This document shows positions 41,966-51,322 of a DNA stretch of 51,624 nt, in pieces (the stretch's first letter is position 1; the number at the start of each line of letters is the position of its first letter). Where the stretch lies: contig DASYSL010000123.1 of NCBI GenBank assembly GCA_036003365.1, positions 1 to 51,624 on the forward strand, given 5' to 3'. This stretch comes from DASYSL01 sp036003365 (GTDB lineage Bacteria > Eisenbacteria > RBG-16-71-46 > DASYSL01). The translations under genes and the position numbers were made by a program. Under the pieces are notes generated by a model. That model saw nothing but the letters and a program-made list of their open reading frames with translations, did not search any database and was not told the DNA's origin.

Positions 41966-43333
41966 ATCGCGACGGCGGCGCGCGAAGAGAAACGCGCCGA
42001 TCACGGCAAGCACGGCACTTCCCCCCACCACCTTGGTGACCGCCCACATCTTGTCCGGCGCGTCGGAGGGCGGCACGGCGGCGAGTACGAGGGCGACGGC
42101 GGTCGTCACCCCGCCCAGCGTCGCGAGCAGGATCACGACCGGCCTCCCGCCGGGAGTGCGCAGGTTGCCCTTGGCGCGCGCGTAGGCGGCAAACAGAACG
42201 AGATAGGGAATGAAATAGGTGATCACGCCCATGGCGACGAGCGCGTCGTAGGCGCCTTTCACGGTGGCGCCTGCCTGCCCGAGGATCGCGATCACTCCCG
42301 CCGCCGCGGCTTGCACACCGAGCGCCACGTGCGGCGTTCCCCACCTGGGATGCAAGCGTCCGAACGCCGGCGGCAAGTAGCGATCGATCCCGGCCACGAA
42401 GGGCAGCCGTGACGTCGAAGCGAGCCAGGCGCCCGCCCCGCCCAGGCAGCCAAATGCGACGAGCAGCGCCATGGCCGGCGTCACCGTGCTCCAGCCGGTG
42501 ACCGTGGCCATGTGATCGGTGGCCTGCAGGATTCCCGAGAGGCCGGTCACGTCGGCCTGCGGAAGCGCAACCAGCACCGCGAGCGTCCCCAGGATGTAAA
42601 TGGCGGCAATCGAGATGCCTGCGAGCACGATGGCGCGCGGCACGGTGCGGCGCGGGTCATCGATCTCGTCGCCCATGAGGGAGGCCGCTTCGAGCCCGGC
42701 GAACCCGAACGCGATCGTGGACCACAAAAGCGCATGCCCGAAATCGAGGTGCGGAACGAGCGTCTTCATGGACAAGGGCGTGGCGGATCCGAATTGCTTG
42801 AACGCGATCACGCCGAGAGCGACCAGCACGGCGGCGGGAATCCAGGTCGCGATCCCCCCGAGATTGGAGAGCCACTTGCCCACGCCGGCGCCAACGGCGT
42901 TGAGCCACCAGGCGAGCGCCAGGCCGGCCAGCGAGACGAGAATGAAGTAATAGGGGTTGTTGGCTTGCACCTGCGCCGCCGGCCCGAACGCGTAGAGCGC
43001 GTTGGCGGCGCCGAAATAGAGGAGCCCGGGCATGTAGACGACGTTGCTCACCCAGTAGAGCCAACCGGTCATGAACGCCGTGAGATCGCCGAAAGCGTAG
43101 CGCGCCCACACGTAGATCCCGCCCTCTTCGGGATGGCGCGAGGCGAGCTCGATCACCGCGAAACCGAGCGGCAGGAAGAAGGTGATCAGGGCAACCACCC
43201 AGAGCACGAGCCCGCTCGGGCCCGCGGCCGCCGCGGTGGCGATCCAGCGCAGCCCGATGACCGCCACCACGAAGAACAGCACCACGTCGGGCAGCCGCAG
43301 CGCGCGGCGCAGGCGAACCTCGGGAGCGTTCAC
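41936..43333 (-). CDS. APC-superfamily amino-acid/polyamine permease
   Basis: A 465-residue inner-membrane transporter with about 12 membrane helices. The first helix motif LPDVVLFFVVAVIGLRWIAT, then ASRHPEEGGIYVWARYAFGD (the conserved E-x-x-P-x-x-G-G-x-Y block of this family), AFGFAGLEAASLMGDEIDDP and GTPHVALGVQAAAAGVIAIL. The ligand could be amino acids or amines and cannot be told from sequence. The start is GTG 43333; no Shine-Dalgarno is visible. The stop falls 30 bases inside the convergent Rieske gene. It is divergent from the membrane-protein gene across 85 bases. Confidence 0.9.
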   Translation of the reverse strand: MNAPEVRLRRALRLPDVVLFFVVAVIGLRWIATAAAAGPSGLVLWVVALITFFLPLGFAVIELASRHPEEGGIYVWARYAFGDLTAFMTGWLYWVSNVVYMPGLLYFGAANALYAFGPAAQVQANNPYYFILVSLAGLALAWWLNAVGAGVGKWLSNLGGIATWIPAAVLVALGVIAFKQFGSATPLSMKTLVPHLDFGHALLWSTIAFGFAGLEAASLMGDEIDDPRRTVPRAIVLAGISIAAIYILGTLAVLVALPQADVTGLSGILQATDHMATVTGWSTVTPAMALLVAFGCLGGAGAWLASTSRLPFVAGIDRYLPPAFGRLHPRWGTPHVALGVQAAAAGVIAILGQAGATVKGAYDALVAMGVITYFIPYLVLFAAYARAKGNLRTPGGRPVVILLATLGGVTTAVALVLAAVPPSDAPDKMWAVTKVVGGSAVLAVIGAFLFARRRRDSVAVQAPRD

Positions 43334-43418
43334 GGCAATGACTAGAACACCGCCGCGGCTCCCGGAGCAAGCGAGACTCTTGCGGCGGCCGAACCCGTGC
43401 GCGACACTCGGCCCTCGC

Positions 43419-45185
43419 ATGGAGAATCGCCAAGGCCGGCCGACCAACGATCTTCCTTGGTACGCGCTGGGAGCGATCGCGCTCCTCGTTCTCCTTTGGA
43501 CCTGCCGCCGAGCCCCGCTCGGGGTCCCCGCCGCCGACGACTACGACTATCTGTATGCGCTGCGCTTCCAGCCCTTCGACTTCTTCGGACCGATGGGCTC
43601 GCTTTCCTACTGGCGGCCGTTGGGACGGCAGCTCTACTACGCCGCGCTCGCCCCGGCGTTCTTCACGGCGCCCTGGATCGTGACGGCCGTGCACGCCTGC
43701 CTTCTCTTCGCCCTGTTCGTGCTTCTGTTTCGCATCGGCCGCCGCGTGTTCCCGGCCTCGGTCGCGGCTGCGGCGGCAACGTTTCCCTTGCTGGCCGAGC
43801 CCATGCGGACGCTCTTCGTCTGGCCGACCGGCGGCGAGTACCTGATGGCCATGCTGGCCTCTGCTCTGGCCGTTCACGAGGCCTTGTCGAGGCGCTGGTG
43901 GACGGCCTCGATCGCCGCCTTGGCTGCGCTCCTGTGCCACGAAGCGTCGGTTCTGGTTCTCCCCGCCGTGCTCTTCATCGCTTGGCGCCGGCGATCCCTG
44001 CGCTCGGGGGCACTCGGCATGGGTGCGGTCGCAGCGCTCTGGCTCACGGGCCGTGTGATCGCCCGCGGTCACGGCGCGGGATGGCTCGATCGCGGAGCGG
44101 CGGGAGGATCACCGTTCTTGAAGTGGCTCGAGGCGATCTTCCGCGTGCTCATGAGCCAGCTCAATCTGGAGGAGCTCGGTTCGGCTCACGTGCTCGTGGC
44201 CGCCGGATACGCGCTGATCGCGATCGTGGCGGTGATGCTTTTCGTGCGGGCTCGTCACCCGGAGCGGAAATCCGCAACGCCGGCCTTCCTAGGTGCAGCC
44301 GTCTGGCTCGGGCTCGGCGCCCTGCCGCTCGCCTTCCTGGCGCAATGGAATTCCTGGCGCAGCCCCTTCCCCGCGCTGTGGCTGGGTGTCGTCGTGATCG
44401 GTTTCCCGGGTCTCGCGCGCCCGTGGCTCGCCTACGCCGCGCTCGGCCTACGCACGCTCGCGCTCATCCTCGCGCCCACCGCCGCCACCCTCGTCACTCT
44501 GGAACCACCGCCTTCGGCGAGCGGCATGTCCTACGTGCGCGTGGCGCGCCTGCAGCGCACCGCGGAGCGCACACGCGCGGCACTCCTCGGGCACGATCCC
44601 ACGCTGCCCCCCGGCGCCACGATCGCCTATTGGTCGCGGCTCGCGGTCACCGAGATCGCTCTCGTGCCACCCAAGGCGCCGCGCGTCTGGTATGGCGACT
44701 CCACCATCACCTGGCGATGGCTGTGGCGTCCCGGAGGCCTCGACGCACGCAACGACGTCGTCCTGAGCTTCGACCCGAACGTGTCCCAGCCAGCCGTGGT
44801 CCTCGAGCCGCACACGCTGGATCTGGCGCGCGACGCGGTTCATGCCACGGAGCGCGGCCAAGCACGGGCTGCCGACTCGCTGCTCGCCGCCGCGGCGCAA
44901 ACCCAGTCGGCGCACCCGAGCGGCCAGCTCGCCCTCTGGGTGGTTCGCAATCGCGCGCGAGTCGCATATCAAGCAGGCGCCTTCGAGCAAGCGGAGCGCA
45001 TGAACCAGGCGAGCTTCGAGATGATCGGACCGTCGGCCGAGTACTTCGGAATGGCCGCCTTGATCGAGCTGCGCAAGGGACAGCTCGTCCAGGCGCGCGA
45101 GCTCATGCACAAGGGGCTCGCGCTCGAGGCCGGCAATCCGCTGGCCCTGCGCGCTCAGGCCGAGATGGGCGACTCGGCGCGCTAG
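43419..45185 (+). CDS. Polytopic membrane protein with soluble C-terminal repeats, function unknown
   Basis: A 588-residue protein. The first ~430 residues contain roughly ten membrane segments (WYALGAIALLVLLW, AVHACLLFALFVLLF, ASIAALAALLCHEASVLVLP, AAVWLGLGALPLAFLAQW). An early loop holds the acidic pair AADDYDYLYA near residue 40 and a region SYWRPLGRQLYY that is reminiscent of GT-C-type glycosyltransferases, which use an Asp in the first external loop. The last ~130 residues are soluble and TPR-like (RAADSLLAAAAQTQSAHPSG, VAYQAGAFEQAERMNQASFE, KGQLVQARELMHKGLALEAG). A glycosyltransferase role is only a suggestion. Confidence 0.62.
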   Translation: MENRQGRPTNDLPWYALGAIALLVLLWTCRRAPLGVPAADDYDYLYALRFQPFDFFGPMGSLSYWRPLGRQLYYAALAPAFFTAPWIVTAVHACLLFALFVLLFRIGRRVFPASVAAAAATFPLLAEPMRTLFVWPTGGEYLMAMLASALAVHEALSRRWWTASIAALAALLCHEASVLVLPAVLFIAWRRRSLRSGALGMGAVAALWLTGRVIARGHGAGWLDRGAAGGSPFLKWLEAIFRVLMSQLNLEELGSAHVLVAAGYALIAIVAVMLFVRARHPERKSATPAFLGAAVWLGLGALPLAFLAQWNSWRSPFPALWLGVVVIGFPGLARPWLAYAALGLRTLALILAPTAATLVTLEPPPSASGMSYVRVARLQRTAERTRAALLGHDPTLPPGATIAYWSRLAVTEIALVPPKAPRVWYGDSTITWRWLWRPGGLDARNDVVLSFDPNVSQPAVVLEPHTLDLARDAVHATERGQARAADSLLAAAAQTQSAHPSGQLALWVVRNRARVAYQAGAFEQAERMNQASFEMIGPSAEYFGMAALIELRKGQLVQARELMHKGLALEAGNPLALRAQAEMGDSAR

Positions 45186-45288
45186 CCGACTGGACGGGAA
45201 CGCGGGGAATGTGGTTTCTTTGACGCATCGTCGATCGTCATACGACGGCTTTTCGAACCCCTCCGGCTCTCTTTTCCAGGAGAAACCC

Positions 45289-47157
45289 TTGCAGGCTGCC
45301 CCTGCCCGTCCCCAAGACGGGACTGTTGTACGCGACGACATTCGAAACATCGCCATCGTGGCCCACGTCGACCATGGCAAGACGACCCTCGTCGACGCCA
45401 TGCTCTGGCAGAGCGGGATCTTCCGTGCCAACGAGTCGGTCATGGAGCGCGTCATGGACTCCAACGACCTCGAGCGCGAGAAGGGCATCACCATCCTGGC
45501 CAAGAATACGGCGGTGCGTTACGGCCGCCACAAGATCAACATCGTCGACACGCCGGGCCACGCTGACTTCGGCGGCGAGGTCGAGCGCACGCTCAAGATG
45601 GTGGACGGCGTGCTCCTGCTCGTCGATGCAAGTGAAGGCCCGCTGCCGCAGACGCGCTTCGTCTTGCGCAAGGCGCTGGAGCTGGGGCTCACGCCCATCG
45701 TCGTGATCAACAAGATCGACCGCAAGGACGCGCGCCCCGCCGAAGTGCTCGACGAGATCTACGACCTCTTCATCGATCTCGACGCGCACGAGAACCAGCT
45801 CGACTTCCCGGTGCTCTACACGATCGCGCGCGAGGGCATCGCCCGGCTCACGCCCGACGGCAAGGACGAGAAGCTGCAGCCGCTCTTCGAGGCCATCATC
45901 CGCCATATCCCGGCGCCCCGGCACGATCCCAAGACGCCGTTTCAGATGCTCGTGCTCAACCTCGATTATTCCGACTTCGTCGGTCGCCTGGCCATCGGCC
46001 GTATCGTGAACGGCAGCGTGCGCGCGCGCCAGGAAGTGGCCCTCATCGGACCCGACGCCTCGGCGCACACGGCCCGTGTCACCAAGCTCTACGTCTTCGA
46101 GAACTTGGACCGCGCCGAGGTCGAAGAGGCGGCGGCGGGAGAGATCGTGGCTCTCGCCGGCTTCGAGGAGGTGCACATCGGCGACACCGTGACCGACGCC
46201 GAGACTCCCGCTCCCCTGCCGCGCGTCGTGGTCGACGAGCCGACGGTGAGCATGGTGTTCTCGATCAACAACTCGCCGCTCGCGGGCAAGGAAGGTCAGT
46301 ACGTCACCTCGCGCCATCTCCGTGACCGCCTGCAGCGCGAATTGCTCACCAACGTGAGCATCCGTATCGAGCCCACCGACTCGCCCGACGCCTACGTCGT
46401 CTCGGGGCGCGGCGAGCTGCAGATGGCCATCCTGATCGAGATGATGCGCCGCGAAGGCTACGAGCTGACGGTGAGCAAGCCCGAGGTCATCACCAAGAAG
46501 GTCGACGGCACGGTGCAGGAGCCCATGGAGCGGCTGGTCATCGATTGCCCCGAGGAGTTCGTGGGCATCGTCTCGGAGAAGATCGGACGGCGCAAAGGCC
46601 GCATGACCAACATGGTCAACCACGGCACGGGGCGCGTGCGGCTCGAGTTCCGGATTCCGTCGCGCGGGCTCATCGGTTTCCGCAGCCAGTTTCTCACCGA
46701 CACGCGCGGCACGGGTCTCCTGAACCACCTCTTCGACGGCTATGAGATCTGGCATGGCGACATCCCGCATCGCACGACGGGCGCCTTGGTCGCCGACCGT
46801 CCCGGCCGCATCACCGCCTATGCCATCGAGCACGCGCAGGAGCGCGGCGAGATGTTCGTCGAGCCGGGAGAGATCTGCTACGAGGGCATGGTCGTGGGTG
46901 AGAACGCGCGCGAGCAGGACATCGACGTCAACATCGTGAAGGAGAAGAAGCTCACCAACATGCGCTCGTCGACCTCCGAGGAGGGCGTCCATCTGCTCCC
47001 GGTCCATCGCCTGTCGCTCGAGCAGTGCCTGGAATGGATCCGCGACGACGAGTTCCTCGAGGTCACGCCCACCTCGCTCCGGCTCCGCAAGCGCGTCCTG
47101 GGCGCCAACATGAGGCCCCGGTACTGGCAGAAGGCGGGCTCGCAGCCCGAGAAGTAG
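45289..47157 (+). CDS. typA: Ribosome-associated GTPase TypA/BipA
   Basis: A 622-residue translational GTPase related to EF-G, acting in ribosome assembly and stress. G1 is AHVDHGKTTL, the switch I area holds EREKGITILAKNTA, G3 is DTPGHADFGGEVER, G4 is VINKIDRKDARPAEV. Domain II and the C-terminal TypA block (RSSTSEEGVHLLPVHRLSLE, LEWIRDDEFLEVTPTSLRLR) are complete. I start at TTG 45289 because CAGGAG lies six bases before it and the GTPase begins ~20 residues later; GTG 45211 is in frame but has no ribosome site. Length fits TypA. Confidence 0.97.
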   Translation: MQAAPARPQDGTVVRDDIRNIAIVAHVDHGKTTLVDAMLWQSGIFRANESVMERVMDSNDLEREKGITILAKNTAVRYGRHKINIVDTPGHADFGGEVERTLKMVDGVLLLVDASEGPLPQTRFVLRKALELGLTPIVVINKIDRKDARPAEVLDEIYDLFIDLDAHENQLDFPVLYTIAREGIARLTPDGKDEKLQPLFEAIIRHIPAPRHDPKTPFQMLVLNLDYSDFVGRLAIGRIVNGSVRARQEVALIGPDASAHTARVTKLYVFENLDRAEVEEAAAGEIVALAGFEEVHIGDTVTDAETPAPLPRVVVDEPTVSMVFSINNSPLAGKEGQYVTSRHLRDRLQRELLTNVSIRIEPTDSPDAYVVSGRGELQMAILIEMMRREGYELTVSKPEVITKKVDGTVQEPMERLVIDCPEEFVGIVSEKIGRRKGRMTNMVNHGTGRVRLEFRIPSRGLIGFRSQFLTDTRGTGLLNHLFDGYEIWHGDIPHRTTGALVADRPGRITAYAIEHAQERGEMFVEPGEICYEGMVVGENAREQDIDVNIVKEKKLTNMRSSTSEEGVHLLPVHRLSLEQCLEWIRDDEFLEVTPTSLRLRKRVLGANMRPRYWQKAGSQPEK

Positions 47158-47162
47158 GCTCG

Positions 47163-47177
47163 GTCCAAGTCTTGGAC
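47163..47177. repeat. Short inverted repeat in the typA-hybrid kinase gap
   Basis: Arms GTCCAAG and CTTGGAC with one base between, 6 bases after the typA stop. It could be an operator or a small hairpin ending typA transcription, but there is no T-run. The 153-base gap otherwise holds no clear promoter. Confidence 0.3.
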
Positions 47178-47310
47178 AGATTCCTCTAAGTAATTCGGCC
47201 AAGCTGCCGATATCCCCCGCGAATGCCGCTCGGGAGTAGCCGGCTACGGTTCCGACTGCTCGGCGCGCATGCCAAGGAAGGCAGGGTCACTGCCGCCAGG
47301 GGGAATCGAC

Positions 47311-49827
47311 ATGGAAGGTCCTTCGGAGACTTCGACGCTGCCCGTCGCCGCGTCCACTTCGACCGGAACGCCCGAGAGCGCCGCGCCCGCAGCGCGCTTC
47401 GATCCGCGCGACCTCATCCCCGAGCCCATCTTCTGCATCAGTGGCGAAGGCTGGGTGCTGTGGATGAACGCCGCTGCCGAAGAGCTGACCGGCATGTCGT
47501 GCAAGGACTTGGTCGGCCACTCCTTCGCCAGCGTGTTCCCCGAGACCGAGCGCCGCCGCATGGTGCGGCCCTTCCTGCGCAACCGGCGCCAGAAAAGCCG
47601 CGACTTCTATTGCGAGATCCCGATTCCATCGGCGCGCGGCGGCAGCCGCTGGATCGGCATGCGCGTGCGCCTGGTCACCAATTCGCAAGGTCAGTCGGCC
47701 TACGTGTGCGCGGGCCACGACCTGCACGACCTGCACAGCAAGCTCGAAGCCTCGCAGATCCGTCTCAAGGAGCTGTCGGCGCGCCTCGAGGGCGTCACCG
47801 CGTCGGCGCAGATGCGCGGCGACTATCTCACGAGCTTGAGCTACGAGCTGCGCGCGCCCATGAACGGGCTCGTGGGCATGAGCCGCCTCCTCCTCGACAC
47901 CGAGCTCGATCCCGAGCAGCGCACGATCTCGGAGATCCTGCAGAACTCTTCGCAGTCGCTGCTCCAGCTCGTCGACGACATGCTCGATTTCGCCAAGATG
48001 GAATCGGGACAGCTCGAGATCGAGCACCACGACTTCGACCTGCGCGTCGCCATGGACACGGTGGCGAGCTTTCTCGCGCCCGCGTTCAACGAGGTGCAGC
48101 TCTCGTTCACCTGCCGCATCCACCACCGCGTGCTCTCGCGGATCAAGGGTGACGCCGGCCGGCTGCGCCAGATCATCCGCTGTCTGGGCGTGGCCCTGCT
48201 CAAGCACACGGAGAAGGGCGAGATCCGCATGTCGGTGGACCTCGACACCGAAACCGCGCACCAGGTGGCGCTGCGCTTCCTGTTCACGCGCGGCCAGGAT
48301 GGTGGCAGCGTGGCGATCCCGACCTCGTTCCGCGCCTTCGCGGACACGCAGGACGCGTTCCTGGTCGGCGATCAGGGATCGAGCCTGGCCTTGGGCATGG
48401 CGCGTCGCCTCGTGCACCTCATGGGCGGCACGTGCGGCGTCGAGCACCACGGTGAAGAAGACATGGGGCTGTGGGTGCAGATCCCGTTCACCAAACAGGA
48501 AGAGCTGCCCGAGCCCGCCCCGGCTTCGCTTTCGGGCGCCACGCTGGACGGCGCTCGCGTCCTGATTGCCGATCCCGTGCGCGCCGACCGGGAAACCGCC
48601 GTGCGAGTGTTCAGCGAAGCGGGATGCACGTGCGAGGAAGCGGAGACCGGCGCCGAGGCCCTGGCTCTCGTGCGCGCCGCCGCCTCGCAGGGCAATCCAT
48701 TCAAGCTTTGCTTCCTCGACCGCGACCTGCCCGAGACGGACGCCGCGGCCCTGGCCGGCGAGCTCCGCGACAAGGGCGAGATGAGTGGCACGCGTCTCGT
48801 GATGACCACCGGTCTTGGCCGCCGCGGCGACGCCGCGAGCGCCGAGAGCGCCGGTTTCGCGGCCTATCTCGTGAAGCCGATGGCCGACGACGATTGGACG
48901 AGCGCCGCCCTCGAGGTGCTGCGCCGGAGCCAGAGCGGCGAGGCGGGCGAGAGCGGCATCGTGACGCGCCACTCGGTGGCAGAGCTGCGCCGCCGCCAGA
49001 CGCGCATCCTGCTCGTCGAGGACAATCCGCTCGATCAGCTCGTGGTCAGCATGGTGCTGCAGCGCCTCGGCTATCACCCCGACGTCGCCACCGGCTACGA
49101 CTCGGCGCTCGAGGTGCTCACCGGGAGCACTTACGACCTCGTGCTCATGGACGTGATCCTGCCCGATCACTCGGGCTGGGAGATCACGAGCCAGATCCGC
49201 CAGGGCGACGGGCCGAACAAGAACACGCCCATCATCGCCGTCACCGGGCTCATCTCCGATTCCGACCGGACGCGCTCGCTTGCCATGGGCATGAACGATT
49301 TCCTCGGCAAGCCCATCGACCTCGAGACGTTGGCGAAGTCGGTCGAGCACTGGACGCACGGCGACACCTCGGACGCCGCCATGCCGGAGGGCGAGAGCGC
49401 AACCGAGACTCCGAGCGACGTGCCGGCCGCCGCCGAAACGGCCCTTAAGGCCATGCCTGCCGTGTGGTGGTCGCGTCTCGAGGAGCTGCCGGTGCTCGAC
49501 GAGGACCAGCTCGCCAACTCCTCGATGGGCAACGCCGAAGTGCGCCGCATGCTCGTGGACGCGTTCTTCCAGCGCTTCAGCGAGCCGGCGAGCCGTTTGC
49601 GCTCCGCGCTCCAGGAAGGCAACGCCACGCGTGCCCGCATCGAGAGCCACTCGATGAAGGGCATGTGCGCTTCGCTCGGCGCGCAGCGCTGCGCCGAGAT
49701 CTACGCGGCCATCGAAGAGTGCCTCGAGTCGGGCAAGATGGACGGCTTGGCCGCACTGCTCGACCGCGGCGACCTCGAGATGATGCTGGTCGAGCAAGCC
49801 CTGACGCCCAAGGAGAACGCCGCCTAA
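47311..49827 (+). CDS. PAS - pseudo-histidine-kinase - REC - REC - HPt hybrid signalling protein
   Basis: An 838-residue cytosolic protein. PAS about 32-140 (LIPEPIFCISGEGWVLWMNA). The transmitter (about 165-395) is degenerate. Where histidine kinases have the phosphoaccepting His, in S-H-E-L/I-R, this reads SYELRAPMNG with Tyr178. The N-box, GDAGRLRQIIRCLGVALLKH, has lost both Asn residues (Cys291, Ala295), and the G-boxes are not recognisable. Receiver 1 (about 415-540) has Asp470 in LDRDLP and Lys522. Receiver 2 (about 564-685) is canonical with Asp614 in LMDVILP and Lys667. The HPt domain (about 730-820) has His780 in SHSMKGMC. So it likely relays phosphate made elsewhere. ATG 47311 follows GGGGGAA; ATG 47269 lacks a ribosome site. 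Confidence 0.88.
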   Translation: MEGPSETSTLPVAASTSTGTPESAAPAARFDPRDLIPEPIFCISGEGWVLWMNAAAEELTGMSCKDLVGHSFASVFPETERRRMVRPFLRNRRQKSRDFYCEIPIPSARGGSRWIGMRVRLVTNSQGQSAYVCAGHDLHDLHSKLEASQIRLKELSARLEGVTASAQMRGDYLTSLSYELRAPMNGLVGMSRLLLDTELDPEQRTISEILQNSSQSLLQLVDDMLDFAKMESGQLEIEHHDFDLRVAMDTVASFLAPAFNEVQLSFTCRIHHRVLSRIKGDAGRLRQIIRCLGVALLKHTEKGEIRMSVDLDTETAHQVALRFLFTRGQDGGSVAIPTSFRAFADTQDAFLVGDQGSSLALGMARRLVHLMGGTCGVEHHGEEDMGLWVQIPFTKQEELPEPAPASLSGATLDGARVLIADPVRADRETAVRVFSEAGCTCEEAETGAEALALVRAAASQGNPFKLCFLDRDLPETDAAALAGELRDKGEMSGTRLVMTTGLGRRGDAASAESAGFAAYLVKPMADDDWTSAALEVLRRSQSGEAGESGIVTRHSVAELRRRQTRILLVEDNPLDQLVVSMVLQRLGYHPDVATGYDSALEVLTGSTYDLVLMDVILPDHSGWEITSQIRQGDGPNKNTPIIAVTGLISDSDRTRSLAMGMNDFLGKPIDLETLAKSVEHWTHGDTSDAAMPEGESATETPSDVPAAAETALKAMPAVWWSRLEELPVLDEDQLANSSMGNAEVRRMLVDAFFQRFSEPASRLRSALQEGNATRARIESHSMKGMCASLGAQRCAEIYAAIEECLESGKMDGLAALLDRGDLEMMLVEQALTPKENAA

Positions 49828-49938
49828 CCGGCTGGCCGGATCTGGCCTCTTCCGCTGCCGGGATTCGGCTGCTTGCCCTCGGACACGCATCCGTGGTCAT
49901 CATGGTTCGACCCCCGACCCCACCCGCGTGGAGCCGGA

Positions 49939-50532
49939 ATGATTCGAACCGTGCCCCCCTTCCTCACGGCCCTCCTTCTTGGCGTCCTCACCGGCGGATG
50001 CGCGACGCTGTCGCAGGTCGCGGCTCTGCATCAAGTGCGTTTCCAGCTCGATCGGGTGAGTGACGGCACGCTGGCCGGAATCCGCCTGGAAGGCAAACGG
50101 TCGTACAGCGATCTCACCGCGACCGAGGTCGCGCGCCTGGCCGGCGCCGTGGCGAACCGAAGCGTGCCGCTCCAGATGACCGTGCACGTGACGGGCGAGA
50201 ATCCAGTGTCCAATCCGGTAACGGCGCGACTCCTCCAGCTCGACTGGACGCTGCTCGTGAAGGACAAGGAGACCGTCTCGGGATCCTTGCGTCAGGAGTT
50301 CCAGTTCCCGCCGGGGCAGCCGACGGACGTGCCGATCGACATCCAGCTCGATCTCTGGAAGTTCTTCGGCGGCCGCGCGCAGGATCTGTTCGATCTGGCG
50401 CAAAGCGCCGCCGGCATCGGCGAGCCGACGAGCATCGCGCTACGGGCGGTACCGACGATTCAAACCTCTCTAGGCCCCATCCGCTATCCGGAACCTATCA
50501 CCATCGTGCACGAGCAAGTGGGCGCGCGATGA
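49939..50532 (+). CDS. LEA14/WHy-domain-like lipoprotein
   Basis: A 197-residue lipoprotein with lipobox LTGGC (Cys about 21). The rest resembles a WHy/LEA type-2 beta-sandwich: FQLDRVSDGTLAGIRLEGKR, LAGAVANRSVPLQMTVHVTG, NPVTARLLQLDWTLLVKDKE and a PVDIQLDLW-like strand. Such domains occur in desiccation-related and envelope proteins of unknown function. ATG 49939 has GGAG five bases upstream. It precedes the OmpA lipoprotein gene by 19 bases, so they are probably an envelope-protein pair. Confidence 0.7.
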   Translation: MIRTVPPFLTALLLGVLTGGCATLSQVAALHQVRFQLDRVSDGTLAGIRLEGKRSYSDLTATEVARLAGAVANRSVPLQMTVHVTGENPVSNPVTARLLQLDWTLLVKDKETVSGSLRQEFQFPPGQPTDVPIDIQLDLWKFFGGRAQDLFDLAQSAAGIGEPTSIALRAVPTIQTSLGPIRYPEPITIVHEQVGAR

Positions 50533-50551
50533 GACTTCAGGAGGCAATGTC

Positions 50552-51229
50552 ATGATGCGAACCAAGAATCCATTCGTTCACGGCGCGATCGTGGCCTTGA
50601 TGATCGCGAGTACCTCCGGGTGTTCGTCGATGAACAAGACCGAGAAAGGTGCGGTGATCGGCGCGGCCGGCGGAGCCGCGGTTGGCGGCGTGATCGGACA
50701 CGCCACCGGCTCGACCGCCAAGGGCGCCATCCTGGGCGCGGTCGTGGGCGGGGCCGCGGGCGCCATCATCGGCCACCAGATGGACAAGCAGGCTGAGGAA
50801 ATCAAACAGAACGTTCCGGGCGCCACGGTCGAGCGCGTGGGCGAGGGCATCGCGGTGACCTTCGCGTCGGGTCTGCTCTTCGATTTCGATTCGGATGTCC
50901 TGCGCTCCGAAGCAAAGCACAATCTCGACGCGCTTGCCGGCAGCCTCAAGGAGTACGACAACTCCGATCTGCTCATCGTCGGGCACACCGACAATGTCGG
51001 CTCGGACACCTACAACCTCGGGCTTTCGGAGAGGCGCGCGCGGTCGGCGGCGCAATATCTCGCCTCACGCGGCGTCACGCGCTACGACACGCGCGGCAGG
51101 GGTGAGACCGAACCCATCGCCTCCAACGACACGGAGGCGGGCCGGCAGCAGAACCGGCGCGTGGAGATCGCCATCTACGCCAGCGAGGAAGCGCGCCAGC
51201 GCGCCAAACAGCAGGCCGCCGGCGGCTGA
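50552..51229 (+). CDS. OmpA-family lipoprotein with glycine-zipper region (YiaD/Pal-like)
   Basis: A 225-residue outer-membrane lipoprotein: lipobox STSGC at about 20-24, then a glycine-zipper stretch (VIGAAGGAAVGGVIGHATGS, AILGAVVGGAAGAIIGHQMD) at 35-80, then an OmpA C-terminal domain that binds peptidoglycan. The OmpA motifs are LLIVGHTDNVGSDTYNLGLS, SERRARSAAQYLASRGV, GRGETEPIASNDTEAGRQQN and RRVEIAIY. The order is that of YiaD. It tethers the outer membrane to the cell wall. ATG 50552 has AGGAGG seven bases upstream. Confidence 0.95.
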   Translation: MMRTKNPFVHGAIVALMIASTSGCSSMNKTEKGAVIGAAGGAAVGGVIGHATGSTAKGAILGAVVGGAAGAIIGHQMDKQAEEIKQNVPGATVERVGEGIAVTFASGLLFDFDSDVLRSEAKHNLDALAGSLKEYDNSDLLIVGHTDNVGSDTYNLGLSERRARSAAQYLASRGVTRYDTRGRGETEPIASNDTEAGRQQNRRVEIAIYASEEARQRAKQQAAGG

Positions 51230-51234
51230 TCCGA

Positions 51235-51261
51235 GGGAAGACATTGCCACGTAGTCTTCCC
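51235..51261 (+). terminator. Hairpin after the OmpA lipoprotein gene
   Basis: Arms GGGAAGAC and GTCTTCCC pair over 8 bp with an 11-base loop, 5 bases after the stop. No T-run follows, so termination would be weak or factor-assisted. Confidence 0.45.
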
Positions 51262-51300
51262 AGACAAATAGACGGCTCCGAGCCGCGGGGGTATCCTTGA

Positions 51301-51319
51301 GGCCTCCTCTCAGGAGGTC
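51301..51319 (+). promoter_or_regulatory. Hairpin sequestering the ribosome site of the next gene
   Basis: CCTCCT (51303-51308) pairs perfectly with AGGAGG (51312-51317), which is the ribosome site of the gene starting at 51323; the flanking GG/TC extends the stem to 8 bp with one wobble. The loop is 3 bases. The ribosome site is thus fully buried in the folded RNA. Confidence 0.5.
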
Positions 51320-51322
51320 GCC

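Noticed and set aside
45211..45288. N-terminal extension of TypA from GTG 45211
   Set aside because: The extension has no similarity to TypA and no ribosome site, while TTG 45289 has CAGGAG six bases upstream.
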